From Anaeramoeba flamelloides (lineage: Eukaryota; Metamonada; Anaeramoebidae): a DNA stretch of 64,000 nucleotides. Both the position numbers and the translations under genes were made by a program. Below the pieces are notes generated by a model. The model worked only from the letters and a program-made list of their open reading frames with translations. It was not told where the DNA came from and did no database searches. Shown in pieces: positions 1 to 11,041 of this stretch. Location: contig JANTQA010000072.1 of the NCBI GenBank assembly GCA_027625915.1, positions 2,790,001-2,854,000 of the forward strand. Reading direction: 5' to 3'. Numbering within the stretch: position 1 is the stretch's first letter; each line of letters opens with the position of its first letter.

Positions 1-1179
1 AGAAAGAAAAAACAATATTTTGTCCAAATAATTAAACCGACTTTTTGTCAACTTTTGAAAAAAACCAAGGTATTGATTAATCAAATTACTGTAACATTTT
101 CAATTGTATTTTTACCATTTTGGGAATCCTAGTTGTAAATTTCACTTCAAAAATCGATTAAAATGAGAAGGGAAAATATTTTTATATAAAATTCACTTTA
201 TGGCAAAGAATATTAGGTGTAGTTGGTAAAGGTTTTTTGTTGTTTTTTTTCAAATGTTAATCTGATCAATCCAATTTTTTGTAAAGATAAAAGACTATTT
301 ACTAACACATTAAAAAAAAAATTTTAATTGTACACAAAAGAAATTGGAATACCTTGAAAGGAAAAATGACAGAACAAAATTTTCCTAACAAAAATAAAGT
401 ATAAAAACAATAAACCCAAGAAATAATATAAAACTTAAAGTAGCCAATTCAGAAAATAAAAATCATGAAGATTTGTTTTAAATTATTAAAACAGTTAAAC
501 TTTTTACTACATTGTCAAAGACTTTTTTTGTAAAGATGAAGAAAAATTTAGTTCAATTTAGTTTTCCACAAATAACAGTGTTGTTTGAAAGGAAATGTAA
601 TCCAAAAAATAAATTAAACTTGTCTCGAAATTTGATAACATTGAAAGGAGAAATTAGAGAGACCAGAAAAGGGATATTGACAAAATTTTCTCTTTTTTTC
701 TTTTATGTTTATTCCAAGTTTGAAATTGCTTATTTCAGATAATAAACAAAACAAATGATAAAAATAAGATTATCAATTCAAAAGGAATGAAAAGAGATTT
801 CCAATAACGAATTGTACTTTGATGGGATTGGTGTTGGGTGTTTATCTAATTCAGGGCTAGTAACTCTAATTTAATATTTTTCCCAAAGGTAAAGGAGTGA
901 TCATTTACAAAAGGGTACAATTAAGACCAATAAGAATCTTCAAACAAATTTATCAACTTGTGAGAAAGAATTCTCATTTTTCAAAGATTTCTATTTTTCC
1001 GAATTAAACTTTTAATCAAAAAGATCCAAATCCTTTTTTGGTTAAGATTTTTATAACAAAAAAAGATTAAAAAAATTATTATGAAAATTTGATTATTATT
1101 TAAATATCACTTTATGAAGTTTATGAGAGTTTTGGGGAATAAACAACCATTCAAATTTAATCTCATTTTTTGAATACAA

Positions 1180-1800
1180 AAAAAAATAAATCAAGTTTAA
1201 AATAATTAAAGATCAGAAAAAATTGATCATTTATTTTCTTTACAAAAATTTATTAAATTTCTTGAAATTTTAAAGATTATTTTTTTTTTTTTTCAATAAT
1301 CAGAGTATTATAAACCAATTATTATTAAAATCAATTTTCGGATATTTATCTATTAATTAATTTTTTGTTTATTATAATTATTTATAAGAATAGGTATTTC
1401 AGTGGTTTGAAAATATGTAAAACTTTTTAGAAATAATAATAAAACTTGATTGATATCTTTAATCTTTGGATTGTTAATAACTCACTGAAATAATTAAAAA
1501 AGGATTATTAATTATTGATTATAAGTAACCATAATAAAAAAGTATTTCATAGATTATTAGTTGATTTTTCCAATTTTTAAAAAATTATATTAGGGAACAG
1601 ATTTTTATTTTAATGTTTTTATTGCTTTTATTGTTTTTCTCTGATTTTTTTTTTAAAATGAAATAAAGAAAAAATTAATTTGAACTGTTCTTTGAATAAA
1701 GAAATATTTTTTTTTCAAGTTAAAATAATGATTATAATTTTTATAGGGGTTATGTGGTTTTTAAAACTGAGTTAGTTCAAAAAATTACATAGTTATCATT
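1180..1800 (+). repeat. Dispersed repeat R, copy 1 (diverged)
   Basis: By eye this aligns in the same orientation with 9160-10110 and 58530-60080. Shared landmarks are a GGATTATTAATTATT block, a TTTTCCAATTTTTAAAAAAT-like block, then a TTCAAGTTAAAATAAT block followed by an ACTAAGTTATTCCAAAA-like end. The downstream part of the family (a TGGTCTTT-TAATCAGA-TTGAAATTTCA stretch) reappears at 3690-4000, separated from this part. I see no open frame or terminal repeats, so the class is unknown. Divergence between copies is high, so the family looks old. Confidence 0.45.
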
Positions 1801-4685
1801 TTTTTCTGTACTAGGCGAAAAAAAAAATGACAAAAAATAACATATCTGCAAAGATAATTTAATTAGCTTATACTGTCGATCAACTTCTTGCGACTTGCTT
1901 ACTCTTTTCATTTTGACTTTTTTCAAATTCTGAATTGTTAAATTTTGTTATTCGAAATAACTTTTTAAAATGAAAGAGAGAGCGATTCAAATTATTAAAC
2001 TCGGACGAGTTGTGGTATTATTCAAATTAGTAAATTTTACGTATATCAAAAATAGCAACCTATACTAATTTTCAAAAACGGTTAAAATTAATAGAGTAAT
2101 TTAATCATCTCACTCATCCAATTTGAATGCTTTTAACAAACAATAAAAATAAAATATCATTTGATAATTTCTAGATCAAATTGTTCAATTTGTTTAAGTT
2201 TGGGAATTTAAAGATGATTTTGGGATATTCTTTCTGAGTGAAAAATGTTCAAAATTATAATAAAAATTGGTCTACTTTTTTACATTTTTTGTTATTTATT
2301 TTCCAGAATAAAATTGTAATATATATATATATATATTTGTTTGTTTTGTATTTTATTTTAATTATTGGTATTAGCTCTCCCGTTTCAAATAATAACTCTT
2401 GCAATTTTATTCATTTCCCAAAAAGAAGCTGGTTATAATTCTCTCTTGGTGATATTTAAAATATCATCTATTGGGAATTTTGAAATCGCCTATTTTTTGG
2501 AATTCACTAAAATACCACCAGTTTTTTTATTTTTAAACATATTTTTGTACACTTTCTAAATACAATATGATTTTTTCTTTTATTTCAAAAAAAAATATTT
2601 TGTTTTTTGAAATAATTAAAAATGATATGTCTTTTGCTACAATTCAAGTAGTTTTTATTTTTTCTAATATCCCATAATCAATACAAAAAATAATATTAAC
2701 TATTATGTAACTATTAAAAATTAAATGGGTTTTGTTGACCAATAAACTAATAAAGAAAAAAAAATCAATTCTAATAAACTTGAAGATTTTCTGCTAATTT
2801 TGAAAAAAAAAATATAAATATATTAATTTGAAATTGATTGAAGAGTTATTTGTTGAAATTTGAATTTAAAAATGTAAAAAAAAAATTAGATACTCGGTTT
2901 TTTTGATCCGATGGGATATAACAGATTTGTTTTGAATAAAAAAATGTCCTGAAATAATATTATTTTAAGAAAAATAAGAAATTCGGGTATTTATTTTTTT
3001 TGGAATATTTTTTTTGCAAAATATTATTTTAAATTTCAAATTTTAAAGTATAAAAAAGTTATTTAATTTAGAGAGTAAGACTGGAAAACAGCATTTGATT
3101 TTTTTTTTTTTTTTGTAAAAATTTTTCATTTCAAAATTAAATATTTGTTAGACATCGATGATTTGGTACTATTTCTCATTAATGGGATTGAATTTTTGAG
3201 ATTATTTATCACTAAATGACATTTTAAACTTACAAATAAACATTGGAACGAAAACTGTTTGTAACTCGAATGATTTTTAGTAGTTATATTTTCTCTTTTT
3301 TTAGTTTGATAAAATATTAAAAAAGAGAAATCTAATTTACCAAACTCATAGAAAGAATAATTTAATTTCTATCTTTGTTTTAATTTCTTTTGTTTTGGTT
3401 GTGAATGTTCCACTGGGTACTAAGAAAACTATCTGTATTTTTTCAAAAAATAAAATTCAAATTAAATTTTCATTTTTACAAAAAACTATAAATTTTTTTA
3501 TATTTGTTCAAATTTCTCAGAAAAAAACAAGTTATTCCAACCCTTATTGACTGGTCTTTAAATTAATTTGAATTTAATAATCAAATTTTAATAAAACGTT
3601 GAAAAAATATTTATATTTTTTTCAATTTTTATCAAAAGATTATGGGGTTTTGTTTATCCAAAATAGTAAACCAGTATCTGATTTTACCAATATTCTAATC
3701 AAATTTAGATGTTTATATCCATTCAAACATATTCTTCTATAATATTATCGCCATGTATTAAGGAATATTGAATTTTGGACTTTTTCAAAAATGACAAAAA
3801 TGGAGAAAATTTTATACATCTTGAACAAACAATAATACATTTCTAAAAATAAAAGTTTTAGAAACTGGTTTTTTCAGTAATTAGATTTTTGTCTTATTTT
3901 TCAATTTCAAGATGTTGTAAAACTTTTTTGAATTAACTATTATATTAAAAAGAATATTTTTTATAGTTGCCTAGTACTTTAAAAAAAATAGGATATATCA
4001 ATTTCTAAATACTATTATTATTAATATCTTTCAATTTCAAAACTCTGTTTCATAAAATAGCACTCAAAATTTTTTCTAAATTCGAATTATTATTTTAAAA
4101 TTTGCCCCATAAGAACAAATAAGAAGAATTATACATCTCAAAGAATAGTTGGTAGTCGTTATGAAATAACACGAAAAAATCATTATATTTTTAAAAAAAT
4201 CCAAAAACTCAAATTCTAAGTGACCCATTGAGAAACATCAAAATTGGTTTCTTTTAATCATGCTATTCTTGATCGAAATAAAATTCCCATAGAAATCAAG
4301 TTGATTTCTCTACAATCATTTTTATTATTTCATTAACACTAAAATAATACTTTTTAAATTAAATTATTGTTGATCTTTCAATAAAATAAAAATTGCAAAC
4401 TAATTAGAGTATCAGAAAAAAACATAAAATAAAATATAAAAACTAAAAAAAATCGAAAAAAAAAAACCATAAATGTGCCAAAAAAAAAGTAAAAATGTGA
4501 AAAGATGAATACAATTATGAAATCTCTGAAATAATTTTTTTTCTTAGAATAATCACCCAACCCCTTTAACCATATGAAATTCACAGCGCACAACTGGGTC
4601 CCTTTGGATGGATACATGGTTTAGTTCTCAAAAAAGGAAATCGAAAATTTTCTAATGCCTGGTGAAAGTGAAGTAAACTAAATTA

Positions 4686-5206
4686 CAAAAAATTGGAAAC
4701 AGTTTAAACAGTTGAAAGAATAGCAATCCTCCAGTTTACATTCAATTTGGATATATATTTGATTTTACCAACTATTTTTTCATTTTTTGTCTTTTTTGTT
4801 TTGTTTTCATTTCCTTTTTTCTGTTTACATAATCTGTTTAGTTAGATCTGGAATTTTTTAATCGATGGTTGATAGATGGATACTGTTGAGTTTTTTAAAT
4901 AGAAAAATCAAATACAATTTGCCCATGGCACCTTATCAGTTGATCGATCAACAATTGTAGGTTAAATTTCAACAAATTTACCAATACATATTTTTTGTTC
5001 TCACTCGTTTCAGTATTTTGAACATACACTGATTTTTTATTTTTTGAGTTTGATATTTTTTTCTTTTATTTGGATAAAAATGATTACTTATAAAAACATT
5101 AATACTATGGTAACTTAAATGGGGTTTTATATTAAGTTTGGAAAAATATCATAAATTAGTTTTTTTTTTTGCCTATTTTTGATTTTGGGTGTGTCCAAAT
5201 TTTTGG
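4686..5206 (+). mobile_element. Palindromic-end element F, copy 1
   Basis: A ~520 bp non-autonomous DNA transposon-like element. Its left end (CAAAAAATTGGAAACAG) and right end (GTGTCCAAATTTTTGG) are degraded versions of inverted ends whose consensus is CCAAAATTTTGGACACA. The interior matches 39564-40091 in the same orientation and 22633-23141 and 38406-38864 in the opposite one, including a conserved GATCGATCAACA core and a TTTGTCTTTTTTGTTTT tract. No transposase is present, so mobility would have depended on an enzyme elsewhere. The superfamily is not assigned. Confidence 0.65.
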
Positions 5207-5685
5207 AATGGGGTTTTTTATCTTCGTAATTAATTTTCGATTGGGTTTAGAATTATTTTTCCAAATAATAGAAAAAATATTGTCACCAAGTTTTGGTAAT
5301 AAATTTAGATCCATAAAACCAGTCGTGATCTTATTTTATTTTTCAAAATAATGAAAATAATTCTCATAAGATAATTAAACAAAAGATAATATTGTATTTA
5401 GATTATTTATTTATTAAAATAAAATAATGATCAATTTAAATTGAAGAAAATTCTTAATATTGTTAATAAAAAAAAAAAAGAGTATTCTGTTGTAAAAATC
5501 TAATTAAAAAGAAAGAAAGAAAGAATTAAAGTAAGTAATAAAGAAAGCAGTCAAGAAAGTATCTAAATATAAGCAAATCTGTAATAAATAAATATTTCAA
5601 TTTTTTCTTTTAATTCAAAAAAAAAAAAAAATTGTAATTCAAAATAAATAAATAATTAAAAAAAAAAACAATTATTCAGATCAAT

Positions 5686-7632
5686 TTATAAATCGATCGA
5701 GCTTGATCTTCCATTGACATTATGGATAGGGAGGATGACTGGAGAGGTTACTGTCCATTCATAAAAGACTCTTTTGAGATCATTGCTTGTGCATCTCCAC
5801 ATGGAAGCCTTGAAATTATCGCCGGCCTTAACGAAAACAGGTTTTTGGATGGGGAAATAAATAGGGAACCAACTGGCCATTTGAGGTGTATGGTCGATAG
5901 GGTTTGTACTTAATTTCACGTCTTTATATAGAATTGCATCAAAGAACCCAGCAAATCCATGAATGAGCGAATCATTTTTCAGTACAAAATTGAAAGATTT
6001 GAAACGATCGTTATGGCTGTTATCCTTTTTAATGGATTCCTTGGGAAGAGGGTGAGTAAATGTAAAGACCTTTTGGATATTTGACAAGTATTTGTATTTA
6101 CCAAAATTAACGACATAAGATGTTTCCAAGCCTTTTAAATTGTTCTTCTTTTCAAACAACTCGTTAAATAATCTAGGTGTCGAAATTGGGCACATAAAGG
6201 AATTGTATTCGCTTGGGATCGAAATACCACCCTTCTTGAGGATCTTTTGTGCGCCGTCCAAGCATTCTGGGGATAGCTCGTTGTCACCAAAGGAGCCAAG
6301 AAGCTCTGAAACCATGATGTCACACTTTTCGGGTGGGTTCCAGACCCTCATGTCGGTGTCGACGACAATTACCTCATGGTCGTATTCCCACTTGTTGTTG
6401 CGGAGGGTGATCACTGCTGAGGGGTTTTTTTCAATGGCATATAGTCTGATTGGCACTTTCGATTTGTGTGATGCTATGATACACCTTCGCACAATACCGC
6501 CTCGGCCTGATCCCACAAGCATGACAACGATTGGGTTTTCCTTGAGGTTGATCTTGGGGTCTTCCTTCTTGCGAAGCTTGGCAAAGTCGAGGAGGGCCTT
6601 ATAAACTGCCTTTTCGTAGAGTTCGTATTTGATCGTATCGTCTTCAAATACGGCATAGCTGGAGCTCTCCAAGTTGTCCTTTAAGGGCTGAAGTGGATCC
6701 TGTAAGCAGTCTTCAAAGTTACGATTGGCGATCTCCCAATTGGACAATTTGGGCAAGCTTTTTTCAATTTTTCTCAGGTAATAGAATTGCTTGTGCAAGT
6801 CCCTTCGGATTTTGTGGCCTTCGCTTTGTCGGAGGATGATGTCGATGTCCTTGATCATAAAGTGTTTGATTAATTGCACAATTTGCTTTGGTAATTGGAA
6901 CGCGCTTTGCTTGCTATTTCGGTTTCTTGTTTTTTGCTCGGCAAAGAGATCGGATGGGATGATAAGTGCCTTAACATTTTCCCCCATCCACGACTCAATG
7001 CATTCGGAGTGGACCTTGCTGCTGTCCAGAATTAGTGCTGGGTAAAATGATGAATAGCTTTCGGTCATGAGCCTGATTTCGTTCCATTTGTTCCACGAGT
7101 TTTTGTCAGAAAGATAAAATGGAATGATGAAATCGGTGCTTGTTGTGCTTTTAAGTGTGGAGTTGATCATCCTGATGTAGTTGGTATTTTTGTCACGAAT
7201 ACTTTCGCTTTGCTTTTTTTTTTTTATTTCTTTTTCTTCTTCGGTTTCTGTTTTTTTTTCGTTTTCTGTTTTTTTTTCTTTTTCATCTTCTTTGATTTCT
7301 TTGATTTCTTCGATTTTGGAGACTTTTTTGTCTTCAGTCAGAAATGGGGCAAACATGATGTATGTGATCCCTAAGTATGTTGCCCATCCCATTTCGGCTT
7401 GAAATTTTTTCGAATCCTCGATGCACTCGGGGGAAATTACACCAATAATGTCTTCCGCCCATTGCCCACAGCTAAGTAACATGTCCGATTTCGCAATCAC
7501 TCCCTCGGGTATCAGTGGCGCACAAAGTAAATTAAACCCAAAATCTTCGATTTCATCATCAAATGAGTCTGTAAAGCTAACAATTGGTTTTGGCTCAATA
7601 CAGTATTTGACGTTATAATGTTCTTCTGACAT
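5686..7632 (-). CDS. PRMT5: Protein arginine N-methyltransferase 5 (type II)
   Basis: Uninterrupted 648-residue frame, close to the ~637 of animal PRMT5. The enzyme makes symmetric dimethylarginine on histones, Sm proteins and other targets. The N-terminal TIM-barrel region spans about 1-300. The Rossmann SAM-binding domain has motif I VGSGRGG (373-379) and the acidic YAIEKNPSAV (398-407). The double-E loop SELLGSFGDNELSPE holds the two catalytic glutamates, E443 and E452. F329 in SYAVFED matches the Phe that sets symmetric product specificity in the family. The beta-barrel dimer region ends in the conserved GRSSSIDL tail. An unusual Lys/Glu insertion (about 104-145) sits inside the TIM barrel and would be a surface loop. 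The start is the only Met that gives a full N-terminus. No introns are apparent. Confidence 0.97.
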   Translation of the reverse strand: MSEEHYNVKYCIEPKPIVSFTDSFDDEIEDFGFNLLCAPLIPEGVIAKSDMLLSCGQWAEDIIGVISPECIEDSKKFQAEMGWATYLGITYIMFAPFLTEDKKVSKIEEIKEIKEDEKEKKTENEKKTETEEEKEIKKKKQSESIRDKNTNYIRMINSTLKSTTSTDFIIPFYLSDKNSWNKWNEIRLMTESYSSFYPALILDSSKVHSECIESWMGENVKALIIPSDLFAEQKTRNRNSKQSAFQLPKQIVQLIKHFMIKDIDIILRQSEGHKIRRDLHKQFYYLRKIEKSLPKLSNWEIANRNFEDCLQDPLQPLKDNLESSSYAVFEDDTIKYELYEKAVYKALLDFAKLRKKEDPKINLKENPIVVMLVGSGRGGIVRRCIIASHKSKVPIRLYAIEKNPSAVITLRNNKWEYDHEVIVVDTDMRVWNPPEKCDIMVSELLGSFGDNELSPECLDGAQKILKKGGISIPSEYNSFMCPISTPRLFNELFEKKNNLKGLETSYVVNFGKYKYLSNIQKVFTFTHPLPKESIKKDNSHNDRFKSFNFVLKNDSLIHGFAGFFDAILYKDVKLSTNPIDHTPQMASWFPIYFPIQKPVFVKAGDNFKASMWRCTSNDLKRVFYEWTVTSPVILPIHNVNGRSSSIDL

Positions 7633-10600
7633 AATATTTATTTTATTTCAAAGATCGTTTTTCAAAAAAAAATGATTTTTTTTGATTACGCAATTTTTTT
7701 TTATAAATGTCAATTTCTTTTGAAATAGTTTGTGTTGTTAATTTTGTGATTACACTTTTAAATTATTCAATTTAAATTCGAGGTTGAGTCACATTTTATT
7801 TATCGTGTAAAAAATTTTTAACAAAGACTCTGAAATGAACTTATTTGACGATTGGATTGTATGTTCGAATAATTTTTATTCAGAAAATGAATGTGTTGTT
7901 GTTGAGCATTCTGTAATTTTAGTCTGGTTTTTTTTGGTTAATTCCTAAATAGCAGCTTTTGAAGGTATTTTAATTCCCATAAATAGATCAGTTATCGACG
8001 AATTTGTTTTCTTTGAAAAATCTGTTACATGCAAGAAGAATTCTGAATAATTAATTTTTTAAGGTGCAAAAAAATAAAAAGACATTCTTGAAGAAAAGTT
8101 TTGTTTTTATAAATGAAAACTCTAATATTTATAAGATTCCTTATTTACACTGGTGTAAATTTCCTTCAAAAAATATTTGAACTTTGGTCTATTCTGTATT
8201 ACTGAATTCGCTGTTATTTGGAAAACCGAAAAGAAATATGGTATTTTATTTGAAAAGGGTTTTAAACATGGGTATGATTTTTGTTGTTTACTGTATCAAT
8301 TTTTTTTTTTTTTTTTTTGCTGAAAATTGTCAAGCCTAAAAAGCAGGGAATTATCAACAACACACGATATTCCATTTTTCTTATTAAAAGAAAATTACAA
8401 TAGAAAATCAGGAAATCCATTAATCATACCAGAGAAAAATAGTCTAATTATCGAGCAACCATTAAATATTGGAATTGGCATATTGATTAAATATACTGGA
8501 TTTATTCATTTTGAAACTTGTTTAAATGTAAAAATTCAAAAATAAACTCAAATCTGAAAAATTAATAGAGAAACAGACTGAAAATTTGAATCTAATTTTT
8601 TGTAATGAATATAACGTTGAAAAATGATAAATTTATGAGAAAAAAATTCATTTGAAAATTAACTTGTTTTTATCTTGATAAAATAATCGTTTTAGTTTCT
8701 TTAGATATTTCCGCAATATTTTTATCAAAATTAAATAGTTTAATGGGGTAAGATTTTAGTATTTTTTTTGCAAAAAATAATTTCTTAAAAGAACCAGTAG
8801 CTTATATCTATTATTTAGCCCCCATATGTATTATATTAATTACTTTTTCCACAGGGATACAAACGAACCCGATAAAAAAAACAATATATCAACTTTAGAA
8901 AAATGAATTATCATTTTTAAAATATTATTTTATTCCAAACGAAATTTTGAGTCTAAAGATCTGATCTTTTTCTTCTACTTTTTCTATCAAAACCATTCCA
9001 AACCTAACTTGAAGTTTTCTAAAAAAAATATTTAGATAAAATATTACTTTTAGGGATCTCTGGAAGTTTGTATGAGCAAAAATGACCTTGAAATTTTAAT
9101 ATTATTTTAAAAATACAAGAAAAATAAATAAAATATTGCCTGGATGAACATCAGGAAAAAAATGAATATTTATTTTTGTTTCAATAATTTATTAAATTTC
9201 TGAATATTTAAAAGATGACGATATATTCCTATTCAACAATTAAGAATATAAACAGCCAATGGCCATTATTTAATTATTATATTAGATAATATATGCTAAT
9301 TTTTTTTATATTAATTATTTATTGTGAATTAGATTTTTCCGTTTGAAAATATTCTGAAAAATTGAGAATTAATATTTTTAAATCAAAATTCAACTCCTAA
9401 ATCATTACATTATTAAAATCTCACTGGACAATTTAAAATTGGATTATTAATTATTATTTCAAATTACTACAAATGAAAAATATTTTTATCGATTTAAAGT
9501 CGAATTTTCCAGGTTTTAAAAAAATATTTTGTGTCTATTTCTAATTTAATGTTTTTTTTTTTTTTTCAAGTATTTTTTTGTTAAACAAAAAAGAAAAAAA
9601 TGATTTTAAATGCATGTCGAGTAAATAAATATTATATATATATATATATTCCAGTTGAAAATAATTATTGTAATTTTTTGAAATTAAGTAGATTTTTTAT
9701 ACTAAGTTATTCCAAAACTTTGTTTTTTTGTTTTTAAAAGTGGATTTTTATCATACACCACTCCACAAACAATGTCATTTCTTTTCTTCATCAAAGAAAA
9801 AATATTTTTTTTTTGAAATAATTCAAAAATATTTTAGATTTTGAACTTTTTGAAAATGTGATAAATGGATCAAACTTTTAAAATAAAAATTCATTTGGGT
9901 AAATAGCCTTAAAAGGTATGTTTGGTCTTTTAGTAATCAGAATTTGACTTCAGTTTTTGAAATTTCAAGATCAGTAATATTTTTTTGGATTTGTTAATAA
10001 ATTTAGATGAAGATTTTTTTCTTTATTGGCCTCTTAATTTATTTTTTTAACTTTAAAAACCAGTTGCCTTTCCCAAATTAAAAATTATTTAATATTTTAT
10101 ATTGATAAAAATAATTCTTATTTTTAAAATATAATCCGGAAATAAGATTTTTCATTTTGAGTCTTTCTGTAAATTAAATTTTCAGATTTGGGATTTTTTT
10201 GATTTTTATATTTAATAAAGTTTGTAAATTGATAGATTCAGAATATTTAATCAATGTCCAAATTAGATCAGTTAGTAGTTACTCAATAATTTATCTATTT
10301 ACCTGTATAAAATGGGTAATACATTTCCTAATTTTTTGATATAATTTTATTTTTTTTGATAAGAAAAATGGAATATCCTGGGTTTTAGGTGATGTTTGTA
10401 CTGTAAATTGTGTTTTTTGAATGACAATTTTGACTTGTCTCACATATTTTTCAAACCTTAGTACTCGAAATTTAAAATCAAATCCACTTTAATAATTACC
10501 AAAAATTTGATTTTTTGGCTTGTTAGTATTTCAATTGACAAGCATCATAATTTAAAAGATTTTGTGTATATAAATTTGAAAAAACAATAATCAAATTTGA

Positions 10601-11041
10601 AATCTTTCATACTAGATTGAAAGTAGTACACCCTATCGTCTTGAATATCTTAATTTGGAATTTTTAAATTGTTTTAATGTGTAATTTACTTGATTTCAAA
10701 ATTTAAGTTTAATTTGTTGAGTATTAAAATAACCACAACACATCTAATCAGAAGTTAAACGAATTTTGAGATTCATATCTTTTTGACATTTTTTTGTTCT
10801 TAAGGTACTAATAACTTTTCCTTCTTTTAAGAATTTCTTTTTGTTTTTCACACAAACCTTTTTAATTTAAAACTTTTTTATTTTTGCGAACTTCTCACGA
10901 AGAACAAAAAAATTCCTATCCTAACTTCACTGTTCATAAAAAAAACTCAACAAAAACAATAAATTAACCCAAATCTTTTATCGATTTTATTATCAATACT
11001 CAAGCCTATCTTCTATTTTTAGAATTAATTAAAGTTTCAAA
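7633..11041. other. Intergenic stretch between PRMT5 and PSMA5
   Basis: This region separates the divergently oriented PRMT5 (minus) and PSMA5 (plus) genes and must contain both promoters, but I recognise no motif beyond AT-rich sequence. A 73-codon open frame near 8327-8545 begins at TTG, not ATG, and has no recognisable domain. Repeat R copy 2 lies at about 9160-10110, with an (AT)n run at 9632-9650. Confidence 0.6.
9160..10110 (+). repeat. Dispersed repeat R, copy 2
   Basis: The most continuous of the three copies seen. It aligns with 1180-1800 plus 3690-4000 and with 58530-60080 through a series of short conserved blocks, among them AATTATTGTAATTTTTTGAA followed by ACTAAGTTATTCCAAAA, and further on GTTTGGTCTTTTAGTAATCA followed by TTGAAATTTCA. 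There are no clear terminal repeats and no coding capacity. An (AT)n run at 9632-9650 lies inside it. Confidence 0.5.

Larger units (their letters stand above)
1..5685. other. Gene-free AT-rich stretch with old repeats
   Basis: No coding region that I can support lies here. The longest open frames (up to 79 codons, for example 4378-4617 minus and 512-742 plus) are rich in Phe, Ile, Lys and Asn, lack recognisable motifs and look like chance frames in AT-rich DNA. The stretch holds part of a dispersed repeat (about 1180-1800, with a further piece near 3690-4000), an (AT)n run near 2318-2336, and a copy of the palindromic-end element at 4686-5206. Confidence 0.6.

Noticed and set aside
4378-4617. 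79-codon minus frame beginning MYPSKGTQLCAV
   Set aside because: The first 30 residues look mildly protein-like but the rest is Phe-rich low complexity, with no family match or neighbouring exon.
8327-8545. 72-codon plus frame between PRMT5 and PSMA5
   Set aside because: Begins at TTG, has no recognisable motif and no splice context that ties it to another exon. It could still be an exon fragment, but I cannot support it.
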